From contig JAGYVD010000008.1 of assembly GCA_021209875.1 (NCBI GenBank), positions 620,001 to 684,000 on the forward strand: DNA of 64,000 bases. Direction: 5' to 3'. Positions within the stretch are counted from its first letter, which is position 1; each line of letters begins with the position of its first letter. Source of the stretch: Rosellinia necatrix. Lineage: Eukaryota; Ascomycota; Sordariomycetes; Xylariales; Xylariaceae. Below the pieces are notes generated by a model that saw nothing but the letters and a program-made list of their open reading frames with translations, had not been told where the DNA came from and searched no databases. The position numbers and the translations under genes were made by a program. This document shows, piece after piece, positions 34,842 to 45,457 of the stretch.

Positions 34842-36474
34842 ATCATAAAGCACCTTCTATATCACATACTGACCGACCAGCCTAGCCTCAAGCCCTCACT
34901 GAACGAGAAGCTGAAGAGGTTGGGTCGAAAGGAATTTGATCATCCCAACGACTTCTACTGCATCGCCACAATCTTGTACGGATTGCTCGAAGAGGAAAGC
35001 TTCCAACGAACATATTATATTGTTGACGGCATCGACGAGCTCATATTCGACGAGGAGCGTTCCCCTTTAAAGCCTCCATCACAGCAACTCCCTCACGAAA
35101 ATGGCGTCGATGGCCGGGTCACACGGCATGAGGAACACTTTGATGATCTTCTCGCATTGATCTCTGCCACTGTAAGGGTGTCTGACAAGATACGTTGGCT
35201 AGTGTCATTTAATGACAGCAGAATCAGCAAGATGCTGGAAGCTGCAGGTCTTGACACCTTCATAGTCGACCCTATGGAAGCGAGTTTTCGGGCAGCTATC
35301 CACGAATACGTCAAGCTCAGAATATCAGAGTTCACCAACGACACTCGCCACAGAAGAAAATTCCTCGACGACTTCATCGAGAGGACGCAGAACGCCTCGA
35401 CCGATCTAATGTGGCTCGACCTGACTCCGGATACTGTGCAGAGGTCTACTTCCTTGGGGAATGCGCCGAATACCGTTAATAAGCTGCGTAGAGAGGTACC
35501 AAGCATCAAGGCCTTTTACGAAAAGACCTTTGAAGACATCAATCGCCTGGAGGAAGACGATGTTCGGTACTGCCATCACATTTTTGCTGCCGTAGCTATG
35601 GCATACCGGCCTCTCACGGATGACGAGTTAGTGGCTCTCGTTGACCTACCACCAGAAGTGGACGTATCAGTTCCCATTAAAGAAGTTCTGAGACCCTATC
35701 TTGTGTTGGATAAAGATGAAAGCCCTACGGGATGTCAGGTTCGCTTTGTCCATCGCTTGGCAAAAGAGTTTGTCATATCGAAATCCCAGGTAAATGCGGC
35801 AAATTTTGAGTCTACACACACGCAAATGGCGAGATGGTGTCTCGAGCTTCTGCTCAATGCCTTTGACTGCAAGATCCATGCGAAGGAGAGGATGCATTCC
35901 TTCAACATGAGCAGTACTTCCATAAATTATGCCATTATATCTTGGATCAAACACTGCTTTGTTTCAGTTTCGCTGGATTCCGAAACGATTGCGATGGCGA
36001 CTCACATCCTTAGAGATCATCTGTTACAGTGGGTGGGCATCCTCGATTCGCGAAATCTTATGTCTGAGGCAATGTCGGTGATGATGGAGCTTGAAAACCA
36101 GCTGCAGGTCAAGGTACGTCCTCCACCTAGCGAGACAGAGGATTTGATGATATGTTGCGTGCGGTTGCTGACCTCCGCTGCGAATTCGCGTCTAGCCCGC
36201 CGCGACGGCCACTGTACATATTCCACACAAAGTTATCCGTGAAGTCACCCGCAATCTTCATGCTCATCACCGGTGGGGGCCTACTTCTTTAAACACCGGC
36301 GCAAGTCCCTACTTCGATAGCATGACATCTTGGGTCAAGAACAGCATACTCTTCCAAAGCAGCCCTACCGACGCGGAATCGAGTCTATCCAAGATAGACT
36401 TCCCCTGGCTGGCCACGCGACCTACGATCAAGCAAGTTCGAGACCCCCAAGAGACCAGTCTGCATGCCATTAAG

Positions 36475-38432
36475 CACTCTGATTGGGTACGCGGCTGTGC
36501 TTTCTCTCCTGGCGGACAGCTCGTGGCATCCGCGTCGGACGACATGTTTGTGCGGCTGTGGGACGTCGAAACGGGAAGACTACAACTAGTGCTCGAGGGC
36601 GCCACCAGTGAATACATCTACTCCGTGGTCATGTCAAACTCCAACCCCAGAGGCTCCGCTCTCGTAGCCGCCTTCCAACTGAGCGCCATTATGGTTTGGG
36701 AGCTAGACACGGGAAGAACGGTGAGGATATTGACTTCTACAACGAAATCGGAAGACGAGACACAACCGACGGATTCGATGCAGAATAATATCGGAAAGGA
36801 AACAACCGTGGGCAAAGCTGATGACCAGAGAACGACCTCGGGTACAAAGGCGAGTGAGGAACAGAGCCAAGTTGACGACGGCACCTTACGTGTCGAGGAC
36901 ATTGCCATATCGCCAGACGGGAGACAGCTAGCTGCTGCCGTGGGACAGACTATCATTGTCTGGGACACGGCGGACTTCTCGAGCAAAGCATGGCTAGACG
37001 AAAGCACCGAGGAAGACGTGCGCCACATTGTTTTCTCACCCGACGGGACGCTCCTGGCTTCCAGTGCCGGAACCCGGATAACCTTGTGGGATGTCAAGGA
37101 CGGCCAGCTCAAAGTCAGACACGGACCTGCGAAGGTCAAGCAGCCGTTGGCAAATCAGTCATCGGACGGACCCGACACGGCAAACGTGAATGACGTGCGG
37201 GCCGTGAATTCCCTCGATGGAGAGCAAGTAACGGATAAGGATATACACGGGGATTCCACATCGGAAGAAGTCGTCGTCTCGACAGAGCTGGCAAAAGCCA
37301 GTAAATGGGGCGACATAGATGGACTCGCCTTTTCGCCAGATTCAAAGTATCTCGCCTCTGGATCCGACGATACAAAACTACGCATTTGGAACGTGGAGAC
37401 TGCGAAGACGCTGGTGACCCCTGGCAGGCCATGAGTCCCCCATCAGCAGCGTAGCCTTCTCGCCCGACGGTAGATACGTCGCGGCGGGGTCGTCAGATCA
37501 CTGGGTCATTGTCTGGCAGCGACCGACGTCCGGCCGCTGGGATTCGGGCGCGGTGCGTCGAAAGGTTCTCGCTGGCCATGCCGGCTCGGTGCAGTCTGTA
37601 CGCTTTGATCCCAAGGGCAAATAGGTGGCGCTCTCTTCGGGGAACGATGGGGTGCTACGGATATGGGATGTGTCGGTAAACATGGCCGAGCCTGCGACAG
37701 GTGAAGCTGCGGATTTACAGACGACGAACGAGACTAATGGGTCCGCAGAGGGACACAACGAGCCTGTGGACCTGGTCGCTATCTCTCTGGACGGTAGACA
37801 CACGGCGTCAGCTTCTTCTGACGGAGCGATATGTCTGTGGGATGGTACCACGGGTGCTTGGCGGCGGAACTTGGCGCCGCGCCACGATGGCGATGTGACA
37901 GCCCTAGTGTTCTCAGCAGATTGGCAGGCGGCTTGTCACCGCATCGGTGGACGGCCAGGCACTCGTATGGGACATCGCTTCAGTGTCGCCGGCCTTGGAG
38001 TGTCGCTTAGAAGGACACAGGAATTGGATCCGAGGCGTGGCATTTTCTCCGAATGGCAGGCTGATAGCAACGGCCTCCGATGATCGCACCGTGGGGCTTT
38101 GGAAGCTACCTATAGTGGAAGGAAACGGAGCTAATAAACAGGATGAAGCTGGGCGTTGCGTCTCTCACTGGACGGACGCTGAGCGGTCACGATGATTGGG
38201 TTTTCGCCGTAGCCTTCTCGCCGGACGGGCGTTATCTGGCATCCGGCGGCGATGAGTCTGTCATCATGATATGGGACGTCAAAGAGGAAGACCAAAAGCA
38301 CCCGGGGAGACGTCTGACTGTTCCGAGCGTCATGGGGGGCCGTACGACAACTCGTGTTCGCGCCCGCTGGGATGAGACTCTTCTTATCGAATACCTCTAA
38401 TGATTTGATGATCTGGGACCTAGACGATCCTG
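36475..38432 (+). repeat. WD40 repeat array of the NLR (about 12 blades)
   Basis: Repeats of about 40 codons follow the pattern VxxVAFSPDGRxLASxSxDxxIxxWD, though several are separated by low-complexity inserts (for example 36,740-36,890 and 37,130-37,300). The repeats are divergent from one another, unlike the near-identical WD arrays of some fungal HET NLRs. Frameshifts and one stop break the array after the fifth blade. Confidence 0.75.
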
Positions 38433-38932
38433 CGATGAAAGGCTGCTATCTACACTCAAATAACGTCCAAAACACCAAGGATAGGAAGGCATGGTCAACG
38501 ATACATTTTGACAAGGAGGATCCAACCGTGCTCATGACTTGTTACGGAGCATGGCCTTTGGACCTCGGCGAGGCACTGAGTCACACCTCGATGGACAGGA
38601 TCTCGCCTGGACGGCTAGACAAGCCGCCGCCGCCTTCAACACCAGTAGGGATAAGTTACGATAGAGATTGGATCACGTGGAACGGCCAGGGGGCAATCTA
38701 CCTGCCGGAAGGATTTCGGCCGACGTCTGAAAAGGCTTGCTGGGTTCAGGGGGCGCAGCGTCGCGATCGGGTGCAGTTCAGGACAAAGTCTTGTTGTTGT
38801 TCAGATTCTCAAAGGACAGGATCCCCCCTCGACGAGGGGACGGGCGAAAGAAAACTCAGGAGGGGCGGTAAGATTTTGGTCCTCGGCTATTGGAGTCACA
38901 TCACAAAAGACTTCCATTCTACTCGTTATTAA

Positions 38933-40003
38933 GCACATTAATTATATTAATTAATTAATTATAGTTATATACTTCTTGGTAAAAACCGGACCGCATCTTA
39001 GCACATAATTAGCAATCAATAGGCAAGCAAAGGCCCCAAATCAATCAATCAATCAATCAAATGCCACAAAGCCGACGACGACGGAGTCTTCCTAACAACC
39101 CAACCATCCCAAAGATACCAAAGGTTAAAAAAAAAAAAAAAAAACGTAGCAGCAGACTAGGTATTAGAGACGTACGGCGCGCGCGTTCGAGGATCTTTTC
39201 CCCCCGGTCTTCTGTGCCAACTATCAAATATTTGAGAAAAAAAGGGCCGGGCTGGGCTGGGCTGGGCTGGGCTGTTTACGTCTGTGCATACGATGTGCAC
39301 TCGGCGGCGGCGGCGGCGGCGGCGGCGACGGCGGCGACGGTGGTGGCTCTCCATACTTTGCTCGAAACATATACGGTCGATTCCGATGCGACAGGCTATT
39401 ATGCCGACCTCGTGTAGATTTTTTTTTTTTTTAACTCTTTGAAATATCATCAAACTATGACTAACTAACTATACAGAATCCGCGTCAGAGCCAACCTATC
39501 TATATATATTTTTAAATTATATTTCAAACGTTAGCTTGGGTGGGTATGTATGTATCTATGTATGTATGTATGTGTTGGAGCGACTTTCCAAGGAACGTCG
39601 TTACGGTTAGTTAATGCCGTTCTCTCTTTACCTAATGAAACGCTCAAATCCGTTTTTATTTTTTTATTTTTATTTTTTTTAACAAGAAAACAGTTTACTT
39701 TCTCCATTTTGATTTAATGTTATATTTTTCGGTAAAAATGGATAACTAACTAACTATTGAAAGTCACAACTAAGTAACTAGGGCTGGAGGCCTGGGAAAT
39801 ATAATGAGATTTGACGCCGTGTTTTACTCTTCTGGCCCATGGAATTTGTTAGTTCCCTTGCTCCGATTTGAGTACAGAATGTGTAAAGGCGTCTGTCTAG
39901 GTCGGGTGGAGGTTATCAATTTAAAAGCTTTGAGTAGCATAGCCTGGGCATGGCCTGGAATGATAATGCCTATCAAGAACGGGATGGTTTGCATTCTCAA
40001 CAA
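38933..40003. repeat. Low-complexity intergenic region with several microsatellites
   Basis: Contains TTAATTAA words (38940-38960), AATC repeats (39041-39060), a CTGGG repeat (about 39249-39275), GGC/GGCGAC repeats (about 39303-39342), GTAT repeats (about 39543-39573) and several A or T runs. Open frames here are simple-sequence artefacts. I see no gene. Confidence 0.75.
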
Positions 40004-43000
40004 CTACTTAGCTCTCCCTCCCTTGATCCGCTGCCGGAGCAAGTCCTTCAAGAATTCAATCAAATCCTTGGTGGAAATCCTGAACTTTGCCGGTTTTGCT
40101 CCTTCGTTGTTCTCCATTTCCTTCCGGTTTGCTGTGTCGGTCTCGCATTGCTGCCCCTCCGCCGCCGCGGCTTCCTCTATAAGTTCATTCGCGGTTTTGT
40201 AAACGCGCTCCGTAATGGACGCCGCTAACGTCTTCACGTCCCGTCCGTTCGCCCACCCGGCCGTCATCCCCAGCTTGTCAAACAGTCTCAATACCTTTTC
40301 TTTCATCTCCTTGGTGGCCGGTTCGTCATCGTAGACCTCGATGTCCTCCTTTAGGATTAGGTTGAACAGATGCTCCCGGCAGCGCCTGGCGGTCATGGGC
40401 GGGAACACGATCTCCGTCGCAAATCGCCCTTGCAGCCCGGCGTTGATTTTCATGAGTACATCCATGTCCTTGTCGTATCCGGCAAGCACGACAATCATCT
40501 TCTTGTGGAATCTTGGCTTGGTCATGCAATCAACTAGCTCGCCGATCGCCTCGTCCTCGTAGCTCCCGCGGAACCCCCCGCGAACACCACCTCCGCCCAG
40601 GCGGTATGCCTCATCGATGAATAGGACCTTGCCCAGCGCGCGTTCGAAGAGGTTGATGACCTTGGGTGCTGTTTGTCCCATGAATTGGCCGATAAGGTGA
40701 CTAGCCGAGCACTCGATGACCTCATTCGTCGAAAGGAATCCTATGTCATAGAAGATCTGGCCAAGAATGCGGGCCGTGTGTCTTTCCCGTCCCCGGCGGG
40801 CCCTTGAAGACGTATGTAAACGGAATACTCTCTCTCGGATCCTTGTTGTTGAGCCGCATATTTGCTGCCGTCTTCTGGAATCCCTGAAACTTGTCAATGA
40901 TTCCTTCGAACCCGATCAGCCCCTCGAACAATTCCTTGCACCTTTCACTGGCGCTGGCGCCTCTGTTCCATTCGGGGTCGAAGTCTGCTCGCTCGAGGAT
41001 GACATCCGCTGTCCCATCATCATCTAATAAGTCATCTTCGTCCGTACCAGTGCCAGCTTCGGCGCTCTGCGTGAATTGCTGCCCCGTGTCCCCGATTTCG
41101 GTCTTATGCTTTTCAGTTTTCCGTTCTTTCTTTTCCTTCAACTTCCTTTCGCGGAAGCGAGTCTTTGCCTGGTTCAAGAGATTGTCGACATCGCCTCCGT
41201 TGCCGAAGTTCGGGCGATCCCTTGCCCGTCGGAGGACTTCAGCCGCAACATCCATCGCCGGTTGCTCAGCCTTGATGTCCTCTTTGGCCATCTTCAGCCG
41301 CAGAATCTCTCCCAGCCGCCCGTCATCATAATCGTTGAACCGGAAGGCTTCCTCGAGCGGGAATCGTCTTCGTAGTCCGGGGTTGACCTTCTGGAACATC
41401 TCCTCCATCATATCAGGATACCCGATGAGGATGACGCATCTATCCTCTCCTGGTCTATTGTGAATACGAGATATTAGCACGTCGATACAACCTAGCCGGA
41501 AGATGTCCGACTCGGACGTCGCGCCCGCCCTACTCCCATGGTAGAACATGTGCGCGTCATCAATGATGAGAACCTTGCCGAGAGTGGAATCTAGTATCTT
41601 ATTTGTCCTCATTTCCGACTGGCCGACGTACTGTCCGATAAAATCGGCTGGAGTCTTGAAGACAACCTCTTGGGAGGTAAGGACGCCAATATCAGCCAGG
41701 ATCCGGCCGTAAAGCTTCGCCACCGTCGTCTTGCCAGTGCCAGGTGGGCCCAGGAATACGCGATTCAGGGTGGTTCTCAGCGGCTCCTGACCGCGAATCT
41801 CTCGGCGGTAGTTGGCCTTCGCGCGGACCAGTAGCTCTCCAATTGCCTTCTTGACGACTTCTAGGCCCACCATTTTCTCCAGCTCTTTCCATGCCGCGCT
41901 TTGTGTTCGAATATCTGCAGGCTCGGGGCCGATGATGTCCTCCGTCGTTAGCAGATTCTGGCGTGGATCTTTGGTTTCAATCTCCCTCTCATCATCTGAG
42001 TTTGCCGCTTTGTTCGATGTATCTGGCTTATGGTTGAGATTCTCTATTTTGCGATCAGTATCCTCCTTTTTAGGAGCCAGACTCTTCCCTTCTGTTTGGT
42101 TGTCATCCTCATCGGATGGCATCGTCTCCACATCATTAGAGTTGGGAATGCTATTCTCATGCTTTTTGTCACTTTCCTTCCCTTTACTCTCAAAATCGGC
42201 CCGCTCCCTACTCCGTTCACCCGTGTTGCCACCTTTATCATCTAATGCCTCCATGCGTTCTTTCCGGAGTCGGAGAGATTGCCGGTCAAGCATCTTCTGA
42301 AACGACAACGCCAAATCATGCACATTCCCAAAACCGGCCACGTCCCGACCCCTTCCTACACGTTTGGCGGCGATAAGAGTGCAGGGGTTCTCATCGCCCC
42401 CATCGATTGTCAAGGAATTATGATGAACCAGTCCGAGAAGGATACGCCGTAGCTGTTCGTCGTCGTAATCCTTCAGTTCTAGTCTCCGCCAAAACTGCCA
42501 TCTGCCATGGGGCTTGCTTCCGAGGAGACTCGTTGTGCCTTTGACGCTGCCCGTGAGCACTACCACCGTCTTTTCGGCATGCTGTTCCAACAGATCCAGG
42601 AGGAAAGCGCAGATATCCTGTTCGGTATGCTCGACGGCATCAATTAAGAGAAACTAGATGTATGGCAAAATTGAACTCTAGTTAGCTAGTGGCATACCAG
42701 GGGACCTTTTGCGTGTTCCAACGTACTGTTCCACCCCTGTACCTTTCTAGCGCCGATGCAAGATAGACAATATCCCGGGAAGTCTCGAGATTGAGTCCAG
42801 TCTCCTTCTCGAAATGGACCTTGTGGTCTTCGAGGGCTGGCCATACATTGCATCGAAAGAGAAAGTCTCGATAAAGAGCAGCAATCGTTCTCTTGCCTGG
42901 AACTAAGGGGTTAGCATTCTGATGAAACGACCAAATCCTCAGCTTTGAAAAACAGCAGTATTAGGGGCGACCAGTTCGGCCATAAGCGAAACAACACAGC

Positions 43001-44184
43001 CGGGTGTCGATGAACGGCCTGGGCACCAACTTCCCCCTCACCCACTTTGGGCATATCATACCTGTACCAGCATTCCCCATAAGAACTAAGTTCAAGTCTT
43101 GCCGCTTGAGCCAACCTTTTCGCTTTCGCGCTTCCTCGATTGTTGCCTTGACTCTGAGGAACTCCCTCTTCACTTCCTCGAGCCCCTCCATGGCCATCAG
43201 CTGATCTAAGGCTTTATTCTTCTCCTTGAGCTCTTTCTTCTGTCGCTCCCACTCTGCTGCTGCTGACGACTCCCCACCGGCACGGCCGGACTTCTTTTTT
43301 TTCAACTTCGGAAAGAAGTGCGAGGATGGATTACGAGAGCCACTCGTTGACGTGCTTGATGATAAGTCGGACTTTGTGCTTTCGGATCGACTACTCCGTG
43401 ATGTACTCCTTGATTTGCTTGTCGATCTGCTCGAGGATCGGTTACGGGATTCCCGGGAGTCATCCTCGGACGAGCCAACAGAATCGAATGGGTTGTGGGT
43501 CTCCCGTAGCTCAACAGTTACGTCTACTTTGTCATCTGAAGTCGGAATCGAGGCCACGTGCTGAGGTGGCATGTGGTATTCCCTCGATGGCGGCCTCCCC
43601 GGCGAAGATAATGGTGCACTAGAGAGTTGTACCCATTCTCTATTCAGGTAGGCAATTCCTGAGGCGATTCCTGGGCGCTCAAACACACCTGGTGGCGGTG
43701 ACGGCGGCTGTGAACTGCTTTGCCCGGCTTGGTCTGTCTCGACATGAGCATATCGGGATAGGCGGTGGCAAGTTGGCTTAGGAACATGAACGAGCCGCAT
43801 ATCAGATACTACCGGCTCTCTCTCATGAGGATCGTGGATGGAGGGAGCTGTTGTGGACGTGGGGCGCGAGGCAGGAACTTCGCCCGGCTGCGGCACAGGT
43901 CCCGTACCACCGGGACCGGGCGGGGGAGATGAATGGCGCGACGGCCGATCGATGTCGACATGAACAAATTCTTCGACGTCATCTGACGGCCAAGTTCCGA
44001 ACCCATTACTTCCACCGCCAGGGCCATCCTGGATGCTATGTGGCGGCGGTGGTGGGGAGGCTGAGGGTGTCTCCATATTGACAATCTCATCTCCTTGGCC
44101 TTGGTCTTGCGGTTTGATGGGTAATCCATCTTCGGAATGAGATGTCTCATCAGTACCTGTTTCCGAGGGAGTAGGCTCAGACAT
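40004..44184 (-). pseudogene. Triple-AAA CbbX/SpoVK-like ATPase, about 1,320 codons, one frameshift
   Basis: Exon 1 is 44184-43062 and starts MSEPTPSETG, with a long disordered N terminus (residues 1-290) including a Ser/Arg-rich RSSSRSTSKSRS run. A 165-bp intron splits the first Walker A (GNAGTGKRT). Exon 2 runs from 42896 to about 42706 and exon 3 from 42653; this second junction is uncertain because the in-frame donor is GTCCCC and the better-looking GTATGC breaks the frame. Three AAA modules follow: D1 (Walker B LLIDAVE), D2 (GPPGTGKTT, LIIDDAHMF) and D3 (GPPGTGKT, LFIDEAYRL). Just after the D3 Walker A, one extra base at about 40773-40776 shifts the frame; both halves are otherwise intact. 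Fungal proteins of this architecture are common, and their function is not established. Confidence 0.75.
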
Positions 44185-45457
44185 CTTTGCCTAGAATGGT
44201 ATCTAAAACCGTGACATTAAATGGGGCACCCAGGAGGAAGTTGCAGAGGCTGCAGAGATAGAATGCTGGCCGGGAGAACAGAAGTGAGGGACAAAGATGA
44301 CCCAGCCTGAGACCGAGGCAGAGTCTCATGCTCAAGAGAAATGCGGCCATTCGTGGTTCGTCATCCGACCAATGCCCGCTTCCATCCTTGGATTGCTGTC
44401 CCCGATATGCTCTCCTGCCGACAACACACCCGACCCAAGAGGGCGTGCGTTGGTGAAGAGAAACGGGTGGACGTAGTATTGGAGGGGTGCAGCTGGGATG
44501 CAGGCAGCAGGGGCTGCTAGCACTCTGCAGCATGTCGATAGCTTGGTCGCCGACGAAAAGACCTGCAGGAAAGATTGGACGCGGGGTGCCCAATGAGGCT
44601 CTGCAGTGCCTGAGGTACACGTAGGAAAGGAAGCCGACATGGAGGGTGAAGAATATGGAGAGTGATGACCTGTCAGGCTGTCACAAATCCTTTACTAGGA
44701 CTTTGTCAGGACTTCGGGGTAAATGAAGTGCTGGGGCATAATAACCCTCGCATTTGCATGGTGTACGACTCACAGTGTCAAGTGCCCGGTTACCCAGGTA
44801 CCCACTACGGTGGACTTCATGTCAATTACAGGTAAGATCCATCCCATCTACAACTTCGCCTTCAATTGCTACACTACACCTCTAGCTGCAGCTTTATGTG
44901 AAAAGCAACCTGAAATAAGCGTAGTTATGCTTTTCATTAAAAATATATGCTATTCATACGGCACGGTATGCCCTGTCAGTAATATAGATGAATTAGTTAT
45001 GAGGTAACTAAGTTAATAACATAAAAGAGACAAGAAGAACATGGGCGGTCGTTCATGCACTGCACATGTACTTTAAGGTACCAAGGTTAGGTCGGTACTT
45101 GTTACCTATAGTCACGGCGCACTATAAGTCGCGACCAGTCAAGGTGGGTGGGCGTTTTCGGCTGGCAGGTCACTAACAATGCTAACCTTCGGTATTATTA
45201 CCTGGCAAATTTTAACATATTTAGTTGCCGTGTTATTTTGACAAGCTATCAGTTTACGGAACGTGAAAATCAAACAGTAAATAATTTATGTGTCGAAACA
45301 GGGAAACGCTCGTAAGTAACCCCAAACGCTCCACTACAGACAGCGCTGGAGGGAAAAGGGGGAGGGAGGGGTGGCGATCAGTCAGAAAATAGGGGCGTGT
45401 CAATTTAGAAGCGATTCAGGCATATATATATATATATATACACAAATACCTACTTAG
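44185..45457. other. Intergenic region with a small cysteine-rich ORF
   Basis: Upstream of the triple-AAA gene and downstream of the membrane-protein gene. A 147-codon minus frame at 44177-44620 probably is 5' leader sequence. An (AT)n microsatellite lies at about 45420-45441. The one frame worth noting is listed separately. Confidence 0.5.
44723..45007 (+). CDS. Possible small secreted cysteine-rich protein, 94 aa
   Basis: The frame starts MKCWGIITLAFAWCTTHSVKCP, which resembles a short signal peptide, and contains seven cysteines in 94 residues. No family is recognised. There is no intron, and the frame ends TGA-free at TAA after NIDELVMR. Because it is short and alone in an intergenic gap it could be chance. 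I list it only because composition and N terminus fit the size class of fungal small secreted proteins. Confidence 0.22.
   Translation: MKCWGIITLAFAWCTTHSVKCPVTQVPTTVDFMSITGKIHPIYNFAFNCYTTPLAAALCEKQPEISVVMLFIKNICYSYGTVCPVSNIDELVMR

Larger units (their letters stand above)
33254..38932 (+). pseudogene. NACHT-WD40 NOD-like receptor, multiply disrupted
   Basis: The gene starts MKSLRRFGKTALQKF and encodes, in order, a linker, a helical NACHT N-terminal domain (33.6-34.5 kb), a NACHT NTPase (34.7-35.3 kb, Walker B YYIVDGIDEL), a winged-helix-like region (to 36.1 kb) and about twelve WD40 repeats (36.47-38.43 kb; e.g. GCAFSPGGQLVASASDD, LRIWNVETAK). Two introns fit: 34010-34080 and 36114-36195. 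Three in-frame stops occur: TAG 34379, TGA 34839, TAG 37622. One-base frameshifts occur near 34,130, 34,500-34,540, 37,420, 37,921, 38,120-38,190 and 38,335-38,345. The phosphate loop reads GGGPETGTTK, lacking the Walker A lysine in its usual place. Fungal NLRs of this type act as intracellular non-self sensors; this copy appears non-functional. Confidence 0.8.

Noticed and set aside
39157..39453. 98-codon minus ORF with an Arg run
   Set aside because: Created by GGC/GGCGAC and CTGGG microsatellites.
44177..44620. 147-codon minus-strand ORF upstream of the triple-AAA gene
   Set aside because: Overlaps the first codons of that gene in another frame and has no coding features; more likely leader sequence.
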